22,281 nt of DNA from JAFGLP01 sp050014895 (lineage in GTDB: Bacteria > Chloroflexota > Dehalococcoidia > GIF9 > UBA5629), in the NCBI GenBank assembly GCA_050014895.1, contig JBEKCL010000027.1, positions 1-22,281 on the forward strand, in the 5' to 3' direction. The translations under genes were made by a program, and so were the position numbers. Under the pieces are notes generated by a model. That model ran no database searches. It was given only the letters and a program-made list of their open reading frames with translations, and was not told the DNA's origin. Within the stretch, counting starts at the first letter, position 1, and each line of letters opens with the position of its first letter. This document shows, piece after piece, positions 6,519-14,584 of the stretch.

Positions 6519-8999
6519 ATGGATGATTTAAAAGGCGTATTCGATAAAATTGAAAAGGCTGCGTCAATACTTGATGGCCTTGATCAGAAGCGCACTGGAA
6601 AGGTAATCAAGAAGGATGATTACGATCAACTGAGCCAAGAGCATAAGGGCACTATTGACAGCGCCAGGCATACGATTGCTTCGATCAAGGATAAGCTGGG
6701 CAAAGACCTCGCTGCTAAAGCAGTTGAGCTCGACAAATACCAGGAGGATCTTGCTGTACTGCAGACCAGGCTAAAAGTTGGTGAGATTTCAGAGGATACC
6801 TTCAACGATAAAAGTAAACATCTCGTTGACAAGATCAGGTCGCTGGAAAAAAAGGTTGCCGAAACCCAGAGCATGATAAATGCGAAGTTTGCCGAAAATA
6901 TAGCTCCTGTACTAAAATCAGAAACAATAGCTGTCAATATCGAAACGCCTTCTGTAGCAGAGCCTCCGGCCTTACCGCCTGAGGAAAATATTGAAAAAAC
7001 AGTGAAAGACGTTCAATTGGCAGTGGAAGCAGAACACCCTGTGATACCAGCCGGGGTGGACACGATAGAACCGGTAAAAGATGCTCAATTGAAAGTTGTA
7101 GCTGAACCTCCTGCGGCGCCAGTCGAAATGAACAGGGAGGAGCCGGTGAAAAGTGAGCAACTGGAAGCAGTGGAAAATGAAGAAGTTACGCGGCAAAGGT
7201 TGATCGAAGCATTGAAAGTGGAACCAGAAGAATCAACTCCGGTTAAGACAGACGAAGTGACCCACCTGGATAAGCAGGAGGGAGAGGCAGGGGAGCAACT
7301 AAAAACAGAAGATAAGAAGGGTGATTCCGATAAGGGGCATAAGCCTTCTCTTCATCTTCATCCGTTGCGTGACAAACCGCCTGATATCCTGCACACTGCT
7401 ATGCCGGAACATACCAAGAAAAACCGTTCCCTGATGATCGTGGCCGCAATTCTCGTTTTAGGGCTTTTAGTCTGGGGGGCGATAGCGCTGTTCGTGCCCA
7501 AATCAGGGCCCAATGTCGGCAATGAAGCACCAAACTTCGTAATGCAACTGGGTGATGATAATACTTCTGCCTTGAGCTCTTTCAGAGGTAAGACCGTTGT
7601 GCTTGTTTTTTGGGACCGCGACTTTTGGGATGACCAGTTCTTTTATGTGAACGGTACCCTCCGCCACCTGTATACTCCCGATAAACTAATCCAGCTCTAT
7701 AATAAATATCCACAGAGTGATTTAGAGATAATAGCCATTGCTTCAGGAACGAGCAATAACGAAATCGACAAGTTAATTCATGACTATAATATTCAATTTC
7801 CTGTTATCGTGGATTCCTTTGGCAAACTGAGGGAAAACTACAAGATAGCTTACGAGCCTACTTACATTTTCCTGGATAAAAATGGAATAATACGTGCAAG
7901 GGTTGAAGGCCCCATAGTCAACATGGCCGATCTCGAACAAATCGTATATAACACTTCTATAAATTCTGAGATCAAGGGACTGAAACCACCGATAACTGAT
8001 GTGATTATCCAGTCAATTACGGAGAAGGCCGCTACTATAAACTGGACTACCGATAAACCAACATTGACGCAGTTAGATATAGACGGTAAAAATATCCAGT
8101 CGGTTATTACATCGGGTCCGCAGACTCTGCACTCGCTGATTCTCAAGGACCTGTCACCTGCAACTGCGTACCACATCAGGATCTTATATAACATTGATAA
8201 TATCAATGTATCCGAGCATTCATTCAGCGCACTGGGTGATACAGTGGTATCCAAACGATACGTGGTGAATACAAGCAACCAGGACACAACACCACCTGAG
8301 ATCTCGAATATCAGCACCGGTTTTATTACAGACTCGTCTATCACAGTAATGTGGAAGACTGATGAACCGACCACGGGAGAAGTGGACTACTCTATAGATA
8401 AGAAATATGCCGATTCAACCTCCCAGGTTGAAAAACCATCAATCTGGCATACCGTTAAATTAGATGACCTTCAGCCGGATACCCAGTATTATTTAAGGCT
8501 ACGCTCAAAAGATGCCAGCGGAAAAGAGACCAGCCAGGAAATAGAACCAATTAAGACTCAAGATCTGGTGGAAGTAGCCGCCAAAACCGGTAAGAGGGCG
8601 CCTGACTTTACGCTGTATTCTATCGACGGAACTAAATTTACGCTGAGCCAGTTCTTGGGCCACAAGATACTACTTAATTTCTGGCTGGAAGGGTGTCCTG
8701 CCTGTGAATCAGAGATGCCGCTACTGCAAACCGCCTATGACAAATATAGCCGCGATCAACTGATCATACTCACCGTAAATGTGCATGGAGACTCTGACAA
8801 GGTCAGTTTCTTCGTAGGCAAGAATCAGTTGACATTCCCGGTACTAATGGATTCAGAGGGTGATGTGGATGGCCTCTACCGTGCCCCATATTTCCCGACC
8901 TCATATATGATCGATTCTAAAGGAATCATACGTGATATCGTGACTGAACGCTTCCAGACTTCAAGCCAGATCGATGATATCGTAAACGCACTAGACTGA
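6519..8999 (+). CDS. Large membrane protein: coiled coil, repeats, TM, two TlpA-like domains separated by two Fn3-like domains
   Basis: The protein has 826 residues. Residues 1-125 are charged, helical and probably coiled coil, with no signal peptide. Residues 138-233 are Glu/Pro-rich with a 24-residue repeat. A single TM at about 304-326 is preceded by basic residues, giving N-in/C-out topology. Residues 330-478 match a TlpA/AhpC fold (GNEAPNFVMQL, SSFRGKTVVLVFWD, cis-Pro in YEPTYIFLDKNG), but the active-site position reads DRDFWDD, with no cysteine. Residues 490-585 and 592-682 are Fn3-like (ATINWTTDKPT, LSPATAYHIRI; SITVMWKTDEPTTGEVDYS, LQPDTQYYLRLRSKD). Residues 690-826 are a second TlpA domain with LEGCPACESEMP. 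C726 and C729 are the only cysteines in the whole protein. It is probably a scaffolded exported oxidoreductase served by CcdA. I know no named family with this full order. No strong SD precedes ATG. Confidence 0.85.
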   Translation: MDDLKGVFDKIEKAASILDGLDQKRTGKVIKKDDYDQLSQEHKGTIDSARHTIASIKDKLGKDLAAKAVELDKYQEDLAVLQTRLKVGEISEDTFNDKSKHLVDKIRSLEKKVAETQSMINAKFAENIAPVLKSETIAVNIETPSVAEPPALPPEENIEKTVKDVQLAVEAEHPVIPAGVDTIEPVKDAQLKVVAEPPAAPVEMNREEPVKSEQLEAVENEEVTRQRLIEALKVEPEESTPVKTDEVTHLDKQEGEAGEQLKTEDKKGDSDKGHKPSLHLHPLRDKPPDILHTAMPEHTKKNRSLMIVAAILVLGLLVWGAIALFVPKSGPNVGNEAPNFVMQLGDDNTSALSSFRGKTVVLVFWDRDFWDDQFFYVNGTLRHLYTPDKLIQLYNKYPQSDLEIIAIASGTSNNEIDKLIHDYNIQFPVIVDSFGKLRENYKIAYEPTYIFLDKNGIIRARVEGPIVNMADLEQIVYNTSINSEIKGLKPPITDVIIQSITEKAATINWTTDKPTLTQLDIDGKNIQSVITSGPQTLHSLILKDLSPATAYHIRILYNIDNINVSEHSFSALGDTVVSKRYVVNTSNQDTTPPEISNISTGFITDSSITVMWKTDEPTTGEVDYSIDKKYADSTSQVEKPSIWHTVKLDDLQPDTQYYLRLRSKDASGKETSQEIEPIKTQDLVEVAAKTGKRAPDFTLYSIDGTKFTLSQFLGHKILLNFWLEGCPACESEMPLLQTAYDKYSRDQLIILTVNVHGDSDKVSFFVGKNQLTFPVLMDSEGDVDGLYRAPYFPTSYMIDSKGIIRDIVTERFQTSSQIDDIVNALD
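6930..7217 (+). repeat. Coding 24-residue (72-bp) degenerate tandem repeat
   Basis: Within the 826-residue protein, residues 138-233 form three clear units plus one decayed unit with an exact 24-residue period. AEPP/AEHP/AEPP recurs at residues 147, 171 and 195, and VKD-x-QL or VKSEQL at 162, 186 and 210. The units are Glu/Pro/Val-rich and cytoplasmic by the predicted topology, suggesting an extended spacer between coiled coil and membrane. Confidence 0.75.
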
Positions 9000-9035
9000 A
9001 ACTCGTCTAGAGACCGGCCGTATTAGGTTGGGGGA

Positions 9036-10064
9036 ATGGATAGTAAGAACCGCTACATCAAATGGGTTGTTGCTCTAATACTTCTGCTTGCTGTAGGCAC
9101 ACTGGGTTATGTAACTATCGAACGGTGGGGGTTTCTGGACGCTCTTTACATGACCATAATCACCGTGACAACGGTCGGATTTAAAGAAGTACATCCACTT
9201 TCCGAGGGCGGCCGAATCTTTACACTATTGCTGATACTTGGCGGCGTAGGAACAGCTTTTTTTATCTTGAACAATATAGTCCAGGCAACACTCGAGGGTG
9301 AGTTCGGGTTATTCAGGAGGCAACGTATGGAAGCCAGGATCAGAAAACTCAATAACCATTTTATTTTGTGCGGCTACGGCCGCGTCGGAGAGGCCATAGC
9401 CAATACCCTCAAATTACAGTCATCTGACTTTGTGGTCATTGATCATAGTCTGAACAGCTATACGAGGGCAGTCCAGCAGAACTGTCCGACTATAATGGAT
9501 GACGCCACGAGTCACGAAGTACTGAAAAGAGCGGGCGTAGAACGTGCCAAGAGTCTGATTACTGCATTCGGAGATGATGCTTATAACACCTACGCCGTTC
9601 TGACGGCACGTGAACTAAACCCACGGCTGATTATTATCGGACGCGCCAGCAATGAGGAGGCAAGCAAACGTTTACGGCAGGCGGGTGCGACACATATCAT
9701 CCTGCCTGAGGTCCTTGGAGGACAACAGATGGCCCGGTTAGCCTTGCGTCCTACCACCGTCCAGTTCATTGAAACTGTCCTATTAAGCAATGAAGGCGAA
9801 TACCTGGTCGAGGAAGTCCACGTTGGCCCCGATTCCACGCTGATAGGAAAAAGTATCAAGGACGTGGAAGAACAGTTTCCCGGTGTGCGCATCCTGGCTC
9901 TAAGAAACAAGGAAGGAAAAATCATAATAAACCCCGTTCTGGACACGAAAGTCGAAACGGGAGGCAGCCTAACATCTTTTGGCACAATGGAACAATTGCA
10001 GGCAGTGGAAGGTTGCTGCTCTTTTAATCGCACAGCAAACGGCCCAATTACGCCGGATCTATAG
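9036..10064 (+). CDS. Potassium channel with RCK (TrkA-N/TrkA-C) regulatory domain
   Basis: This is a 342-residue two-TM K+ channel subunit. TM1 is at about 9-27, the pore helix and filter at 33-52, and TM2 at 61-82. A cytoplasmic RCK domain follows, with the nucleotide-binding motif LCGYGRVGEA (111-120) and acidic VVIDHS, and then a TrkA-C domain (about 255-322). Four subunits would form a channel gated by a ligand such as a nucleotide or Ca2+, as in MthK and Kch. The filter reads TTVGFKEVHP where classical K+ channels have TVGYGD, so Phe replaces Tyr and Lys-Glu replaces Gly-Asp. Related bacterial RCK channels also vary here, so K+ selectivity is likely but not certain. ATG 9036 has a G-rich stretch directly before it. 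Confidence 0.88.
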   Translation: MDSKNRYIKWVVALILLLAVGTLGYVTIERWGFLDALYMTIITVTTVGFKEVHPLSEGGRIFTLLLILGGVGTAFFILNNIVQATLEGEFGLFRRQRMEARIRKLNNHFILCGYGRVGEAIANTLKLQSSDFVVIDHSLNSYTRAVQQNCPTIMDDATSHEVLKRAGVERAKSLITAFGDDAYNTYAVLTARELNPRLIIIGRASNEEASKRLRQAGATHIILPEVLGGQQMARLALRPTTVQFIETVLLSNEGEYLVEEVHVGPDSTLIGKSIKDVEEQFPGVRILALRNKEGKIIINPVLDTKVETGGSLTSFGTMEQLQAVEGCCSFNRTANGPITPDL

Positions 10065-10116
10065 TATTAGGATCAACCGTTACCCTAATTCCGAAAGGAA
10101 AAGTAAGAAGTAACGT

Positions 10117-11115
10117 ATGAACTACAAGCTGCTCACAATTCTTTTATTACTTGTTTCCATGGCAGCCTGCACACCCAATAAGTCATTGATTGAACCAAAA
10201 ACCTCTGGCAATCCGATTGCAGTAACTGATAATAATACAACCGCCTCATCACAGAATTATACAGACAGTATTCTTGTTAAAGGGTTGCAGCGCTCCTACC
10301 TTATACACCTTCCTGCTTCATACGACAAAAGCCGCCAATGGCCTCTCGTCATTGTCCTGCATGGAGGAGGCGGTGAAGCCCGGAACATGAACCCGCTGAC
10401 AGATTTCAATACGCTGGCCGATAAAGAAGGCTTCATCATTGTTTACCCGGACGCTTATGAACATAATTGGAATGACGGTCGCAGCGATCCGGGAATCAAA
10501 TCCCAGGCCGAGAATGTCGATGATGTAGCGTTCATTTCAGCCCTGATAGACTACCTGGTACAGGACCTTAATATAGATAAGAAAATGATATATGCAACCG
10601 GTATTTCCAACGGTGCAATTATGTCAAACCGTCTCGGCTGCGAGCTATCGGATAAAATTGCCGCCATTGCACCCGTGGCGGGAAACATACCGCAGAAAAC
10701 AGCTTCAACCTGGTCGCCGTCACGCGCCGTTGCGGTGCTAATTATCAACGGCACAGAAGACCCGTTAGTGCCCTACAATGGCGGTGACGTATCTTTTCTC
10801 TCACTCAAGAGAGGCAAAGTGATATCCGTAGAGGATACTGTGAAATTCTGGGTTACGCAGGATGGATGCCCGGTGGCGCCACAAATGGAACAGCTCCCAC
10901 ATTTAAACCCGGCTGATACTACTTCAACTACTATTGAAAAGTACACAGGCTGCCGGGATGGCACAGAGGTGATACTGTACAAGGTAAACGGCGGTGGGCA
11001 TACATGGCCTGGCGGACTCCAATACCTGTCAGAAAATTTCATTGGCAAAACATCCCGCGATTTCAGCGCCACTGAAACCATCTGGCAGTTCTTCAAATTG
11101 CATCCGATGAAGTAA
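10117..11115 (+). CDS. Esterase lipoprotein, PHB-depolymerase/LpqC-like alpha/beta hydrolase
   Basis: This 332-residue protein has a lipoprotein signal (lipobox SMAAC, Cys18), so it is exported and membrane-tethered. The alpha/beta hydrolase fold shows the oxyanion motif VLHGGGGEARN (79-90), nucleophile elbow TGISNGA (Ser164), acid region INGTEDPLVPY (Asp215) and catalytic His in GGGHTWPGG (His295). This triad layout is that of secreted polyhydroxybutyrate depolymerases, feruloyl/acetylxylan esterases and LpqC; the true substrate cannot be told from sequence. SD AAAGGAAAAG is present, somewhat far from ATG. Its neighbours do not point to a pathway. Confidence 0.87.
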   Translation: MNYKLLTILLLLVSMAACTPNKSLIEPKTSGNPIAVTDNNTTASSQNYTDSILVKGLQRSYLIHLPASYDKSRQWPLVIVLHGGGGEARNMNPLTDFNTLADKEGFIIVYPDAYEHNWNDGRSDPGIKSQAENVDDVAFISALIDYLVQDLNIDKKMIYATGISNGAIMSNRLGCELSDKIAAIAPVAGNIPQKTASTWSPSRAVAVLIINGTEDPLVPYNGGDVSFLSLKRGKVISVEDTVKFWVTQDGCPVAPQMEQLPHLNPADTTSTTIEKYTGCRDGTEVILYKVNGGGHTWPGGLQYLSENFIGKTSRDFSATETIWQFFKLHPMK

Positions 11116-11138
11116 TAAGCAAAAGGAGACAAAGTCAG

Positions 11139-11780
11139 GTGATGGCCGTTTTACTGACATTATTTATAATCGTAGCGTTTCTTATCCTGTGGCAACTATT
11201 GATCAGGATTATCAGAAGATATACTAAATTTCCGGCTCCCGCTTTCATCTCGACTTTCCTCGATTCTGGTTTCAGAAAAATGATGCAGCCGCCGGCAAAA
11301 GTCATCGCTTACAGCGGCATCAAGCCTGGCATTAAGGTACTTGAAATCGGCTGCGGCAGCGGTGCCTTTACAATTGAGGCAGCCCGCACTGTAGGCCAGC
11401 AGGGAAAAGTCTACGCCCTGGACATACAGGAAGATATGCTTGGCAAGCTGAGGACAAAATTGTCCAGGCCTGAAAACCTTGATATACGAAACATTGAAAT
11501 CGTTCATAAAAGTGCTTATGAATTGCCATTTGAAGATAATTCGCTGGATTTAGTCTATATGGTGACTGTCTTTCAGGAGATCCCTGACAAGCAGCGTTCA
11601 TTGGCCCAGATAAAACGCGTTCTCAAACCCGCCGGTATACTGGCCGTCTCAGAGTTACTGCCCGATCCTGACTATCCCTGGAGGTCAACAACCGAACGCA
11701 TGCTGAGTAAAGCAGGACTTATTTTTGAAGCGGCCTATGGCAACCTGTGGAGCTATACTGTAAGATTTAGAAAGCCGTAA
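11139..11780 (+). CDS. Membrane-anchored class I SAM-dependent methyltransferase
   Basis: In this 213-residue protein an N-terminal hydrophobic segment (about 4-25), followed by basic residues, would anchor the enzyme on the cytoplasmic face. The methyltransferase fold has motif I VLEIGCGSGAFT (67-78), an acidic residue after strand 2 (VYALDIQEDM), a post-I region ending in YELPFEDNSLDLVY and the LKPAGILAVSELL strand, typical of the UbiE/Methyltransf_11 group. The substrate is unknown; similar membrane-anchored forms act on lipids or quinones. The start is GTG 11139 with AAGGAG 10 nt upstream, or ATG 11142. It is preceded within 24 bp by the esterase gene and followed by a CPBP protease. Confidence 0.85.
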   Translation: MMAVLLTLFIIVAFLILWQLLIRIIRRYTKFPAPAFISTFLDSGFRKMMQPPAKVIAYSGIKPGIKVLEIGCGSGAFTIEAARTVGQQGKVYALDIQEDMLGKLRTKLSRPENLDIRNIEIVHKSAYELPFEDNSLDLVYMVTVFQEIPDKQRSLAQIKRVLKPAGILAVSELLPDPDYPWRSTTERMLSKAGLIFEAAYGNLWSYTVRFRKP

Positions 11781-11814
11781 ACCGGCGACATTCTACATTT
11801 CGGAGGAATACATA

Positions 11815-12717
11815 ATGAGCCGTCGGGCTAAAAAGATACTTACTTTCATCGGATTGACCTTCCTGCTCGATTGGTCAATGGTTTTTATTTACACGGCATT
11901 GGGTGGCACTTCAGAGGGGATGATGATACTCGGCATGGCTTATATGTTGGTACCGATGATCGTTGCCATCGTCGTACAAAAAGCCATTTTCAAGGAACAG
12001 GTAGGCAAACCGCTGGGCATCTCTTTTAAGATGAACCCGTGGTTCTTTGTAGCGTGGTTCCTTCCTGTCATAATCGCCTTTGCGGCAATGGGAGTGAGCC
12101 TTCTGTTTCCGGGAGTATCTTTTACTCCCGACATGTCCGGCTTCTTCAGCACATTGAAGGGGGCGTTAACGCCGGAACAGCTAGACCAGGCCAGACAGCA
12201 ACTGGCCGCTATGCCTGCGCATCCCATCTGGCTGGGTGTTATTGCGGCCTTGATAGCCGGAACTACAATCAATGCAGTACTCGGTTTTGGCGAGGAAGTG
12301 GGATGGCGCGGATTCCTCCTTAAAGAGCTTAGCTTTATGGGCTTCTGGAAATCTTCCGCGCTTATTGGGCTTATTTGGGGCATCTGGCATGCGCCGCTGG
12401 TGCTGCTAGGCTTAAACTATCCTCAACATCCCCAGATCGGTGTACTGATTATGGTCGCATGGGTCATCGTCATCGCTCCCCTTTTCAGCTATATTCGCAT
12501 TAAGGCGCGTTCTGTCATCGCTACTTCCATTTTCCACGGTACTCTCAATGCAGTGCCCGCCCTGGCAATAATCTTGATTACAGGAGGTGATGACCTCACT
12601 GTGGGCATTACCGGCGTTGCAGGATTTATAGTCTTTGGTATCATCGATATCCTTCTCTTCATTTACGACCGCTTCATCACAAAAGAACCGGTCAATACGA
12701 TGCTGAAAAATATATAA
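11815..12717 (+). CDS. CPBP-family intramembrane metalloprotease
   Basis: This 300-residue polytopic membrane protein has about 8 hydrophobic segments. The CPBP (CaaX protease and bacteriocin-processing, Rce1-like) motifs are all present: GFGEEVGWRG (E160, E161, R165), WGIWHAPL (H192) and SIFHGTLNA (H241). These supply the glutamates and histidines of the active site in the membrane. Bacterial members act in peptide or lipid-anchored protein processing, and some give bacteriocin self-immunity; no substrate is evident here. SD GGAGGA lies 6 nt before ATG. Its last codons overlap a TATAAT at 12713-12718 that could serve the next gene. Confidence 0.9.
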   Translation: MSRRAKKILTFIGLTFLLDWSMVFIYTALGGTSEGMMILGMAYMLVPMIVAIVVQKAIFKEQVGKPLGISFKMNPWFFVAWFLPVIIAFAAMGVSLLFPGVSFTPDMSGFFSTLKGALTPEQLDQARQQLAAMPAHPIWLGVIAALIAGTTINAVLGFGEEVGWRGFLLKELSFMGFWKSSALIGLIWGIWHAPLVLLGLNYPQHPQIGVLIMVAWVIVIAPLFSYIRIKARSVIATSIFHGTLNAVPALAIILITGGDDLTVGITGVAGFIVFGIIDILLFIYDRFITKEPVNTMLKNI

Positions 12718-12739
12718 TTTCATTAGTAGTCTGATATTT

Positions 12740-14008
12740 ATGCAGGATAACGTAGCCGATAAGATAATTAAAGAGCTTCCAAAGCCTATAGTGGACCTTA
12801 TCCAAACCGCAGGCCGGGCAGCGCCCAAATCGGGCGCCGCTATTTACATGGTAGGCGGCATCGTGCGTGACCTATTACTGGGCAGGCAGAGTAAAGATAT
12901 CGATATAATGGTCGAGAGCGATGCTCTGGATGTTGCCCGGAGCATGTCCGGGATACTCGCCAGCAAGCCAATCATACACAAGAGATTCAGCACCGCCACT
13001 TTCAAATTCAATGATTACCGGGTTGACCTTGCCACCTGCCGGAGCGAGATTTATGACGCCCCCGGTTCCCTGCCGAAAGTAAAGCCAGGCAGCATCGAAC
13101 AAGACCTGTTTCGCCGGGATTTCACGGTAAATGCCATGGCTATCCGTATCAATCAGAAGCGATTCGGTGAGTTGATTGACCTGTATGGCGGACGGCAGGA
13201 CCTCGAAAATAAACTTATACGCATCCTGCATGAAAAGAGCTTTATAGATGATGCTACGCGCATCATGCGCTCAGTGCGTTATGAACAGAGGCTTGATTTC
13301 AAGCTGGAACGTAAAACGGCCCGGCTGCTCCACCGTGACCTCGATATGCTGGACAGGATCAGCGGCGACCGGTTGAGACACGAGGTAATTTTGTGGTTGA
13401 GCGAGCCACAGCCCGCGAAGATACTGAAGCGTGCTGCCAGGCTTGGCGTTCTTTCAAAACTGCATCCGGCACTGTTTTGGGACCCCCTCCTGGTAAAAGC
13501 CTTCCGCAATGCAAACAGGATGTCCATCGACTTTCCGCCTGTACAACTATATCTGGCCCTGCTTGTATATAACCTCGATAGAAAACAGCTGGGCGAATTT
13601 CTGGAACGCCTCAATATCAAAGGAGGGGAACTTGACGAGATAGCCAGGCAAACAGTATCCCTTAAAATCAACCAGGAATCGCTTGACTACAGACCTCTTC
13701 AACCGTCGGAAATTTACCAAAAGCTTCAGTGCTACAAAACAGCAGCTATCCAGGCAAACAAACTATGTACGCCGTCAAGGGACGTCCGCATTAACCTCAG
13801 GCTTTACCTTGATAAGTTGCGCTTTGTCAGGACCCATCTGAACGGGAGAGAGTTGAAAGCAATGGGAGTGCTTCAGGGTAAAAAGATGGGGATCACACTC
13901 GACAGGCTTTTGACGGCAAGGTTGGATGGTGAGGTAAAAACAAAGGCGGACGAGCAGCAGCTGGCGCTTCAATTTCTGCGGGACTTAAAGGCCAAAGGGA
14001 TGCAATAA
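12740..14008 (+). CDS. CCA tRNA nucleotidyltransferase / poly(A) polymerase family protein
   Basis: This 422-residue class II nucleotidyltransferase adds CCA (or A alone) to tRNA 3' ends. Head-domain motifs are MVGGIVRDLLLGRQSKDIDI (37-56), with catalytic Asp53 and Asp55, then RFSTATF and RVDLATCRSEIY. The neck motifs RRDFTVNAMA and DLYGGRQDLENKLIRILHE, and the ATRIMRSVRYEQRLDFKLE block, follow. The C-terminal half is helical, without an HD motif. CCA-adding, A-adding and poly(A) polymerases cannot be told apart by eye. No SD is seen upstream of ATG. The 3' end overlaps the convergent dedA-like gene by 24 bp, so the two transcripts are antisense there. Confidence 0.9.
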   Translation: MQDNVADKIIKELPKPIVDLIQTAGRAAPKSGAAIYMVGGIVRDLLLGRQSKDIDIMVESDALDVARSMSGILASKPIIHKRFSTATFKFNDYRVDLATCRSEIYDAPGSLPKVKPGSIEQDLFRRDFTVNAMAIRINQKRFGELIDLYGGRQDLENKLIRILHEKSFIDDATRIMRSVRYEQRLDFKLERKTARLLHRDLDMLDRISGDRLRHEVILWLSEPQPAKILKRAARLGVLSKLHPALFWDPLLVKAFRNANRMSIDFPPVQLYLALLVYNLDRKQLGEFLERLNIKGGELDEIARQTVSLKINQESLDYRPLQPSEIYQKLQCYKTAAIQANKLCTPSRDVRINLRLYLDKLRFVRTHLNGRELKAMGVLQGKKMGITLDRLLTARLDGEVKTKADEQQLALQFLRDLKAKGMQ

Positions 14009-14584
14009 GAAAGGTATCTGGTGGCCCAGGTAGGCTACAAGGAAAGCACGCGGCATCTTCCCTGCCAGAGTCGCCAACCAACATTTCCACCATTTAATCT
14101 TCAACGCTCCAGCGGCTATACCTATCAGGTCATATGGCAATATAGGGACTAAAGCTATACCGAAAACCGCCCAAGCCCCATACCTGTCCATCCAGGATAC
14201 GGCTTTTCTATAGGCCGGAACGTGCTCATCAACAATTATTCTTTCCCCTACATATCCAAGCCAATAGGCCGTCATTTCGCCTATAGAATCGCCCATACCT
14301 GCTGCAATAGCTACGAAAGCAGGGTCAAATACAGTAGCCGCGGCAACGGTAAAAGCCACACCGGGAGCAGGTATGAGGATAGTAGCACTGCTCAGCAGAT
14401 TGGCTAAAAAGACCACCAGGTATGCAACCCAGCCAAAATTACGCAGTTCAACATTAAAATATTGCTGGAAGTGTAAAAGGATAAAGGCAATACCGGCTGA
14501 AAGTGCGATCATGCCCAGCAGCAACAGAATTTCCTTTAGCCACTTAATCCCCTTGCCGGCAGGCTTCTCTTGTTCAGTATTCAA
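13985..14584 (-). CDS. DedA-family (VTT domain) membrane protein
   Basis: This 199-residue integral membrane protein has about five hydrophobic segments. The VTT/DedA pattern shows in ATILIPAPGVAF, then AGMGDSIGEMTAYWLGYVG (the conserved Gly-Asp-x-x-Gly-x-x-x-x-Y-x-x-G core) and GIALVPILPYDLIGIAAGAL near the C-terminus. Members are half-transporter-like proteins linked to lipid flipping, such as undecaprenyl phosphate recycling, and to membrane homeostasis. The start is TTG at 14584 with CCGGAG 6 nt upstream on this strand, lying inside the last codons of ispE (11-bp overlap), so the gene is probably translated with ispE. It converges on and overlaps the nucleotidyltransferase gene. Confidence 0.87.
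   Translation of the reverse strand: MNTEQEKPAGKGIKWLKEILLLLGMIALSAGIAFILLHFQQYFNVELRNFGWVAYLVVFLANLLSSATILIPAPGVAFTVAAATVFDPAFVAIAAGMGDSIGEMTAYWLGYVGERIIVDEHVPAYRKAVSWMDRYGAWAVFGIALVPILPYDLIGIAAGALKIKWWKCWLATLAGKMPRAFLVAYLGHQIPFLLHPFGL

Noticed and set aside
7862..8374. 170-residue minus-strand frame
   Set aside because: It is antisense to the Fn3-like part of the 826-residue protein; no recognisable motif or start signal.
3790..8999. Classical cytochrome c maturation operon
   Set aside because: CcdA and TlpA-like proteins are present, but no ResB/CcsA, CcmF or heme-motif cytochrome is in the window.
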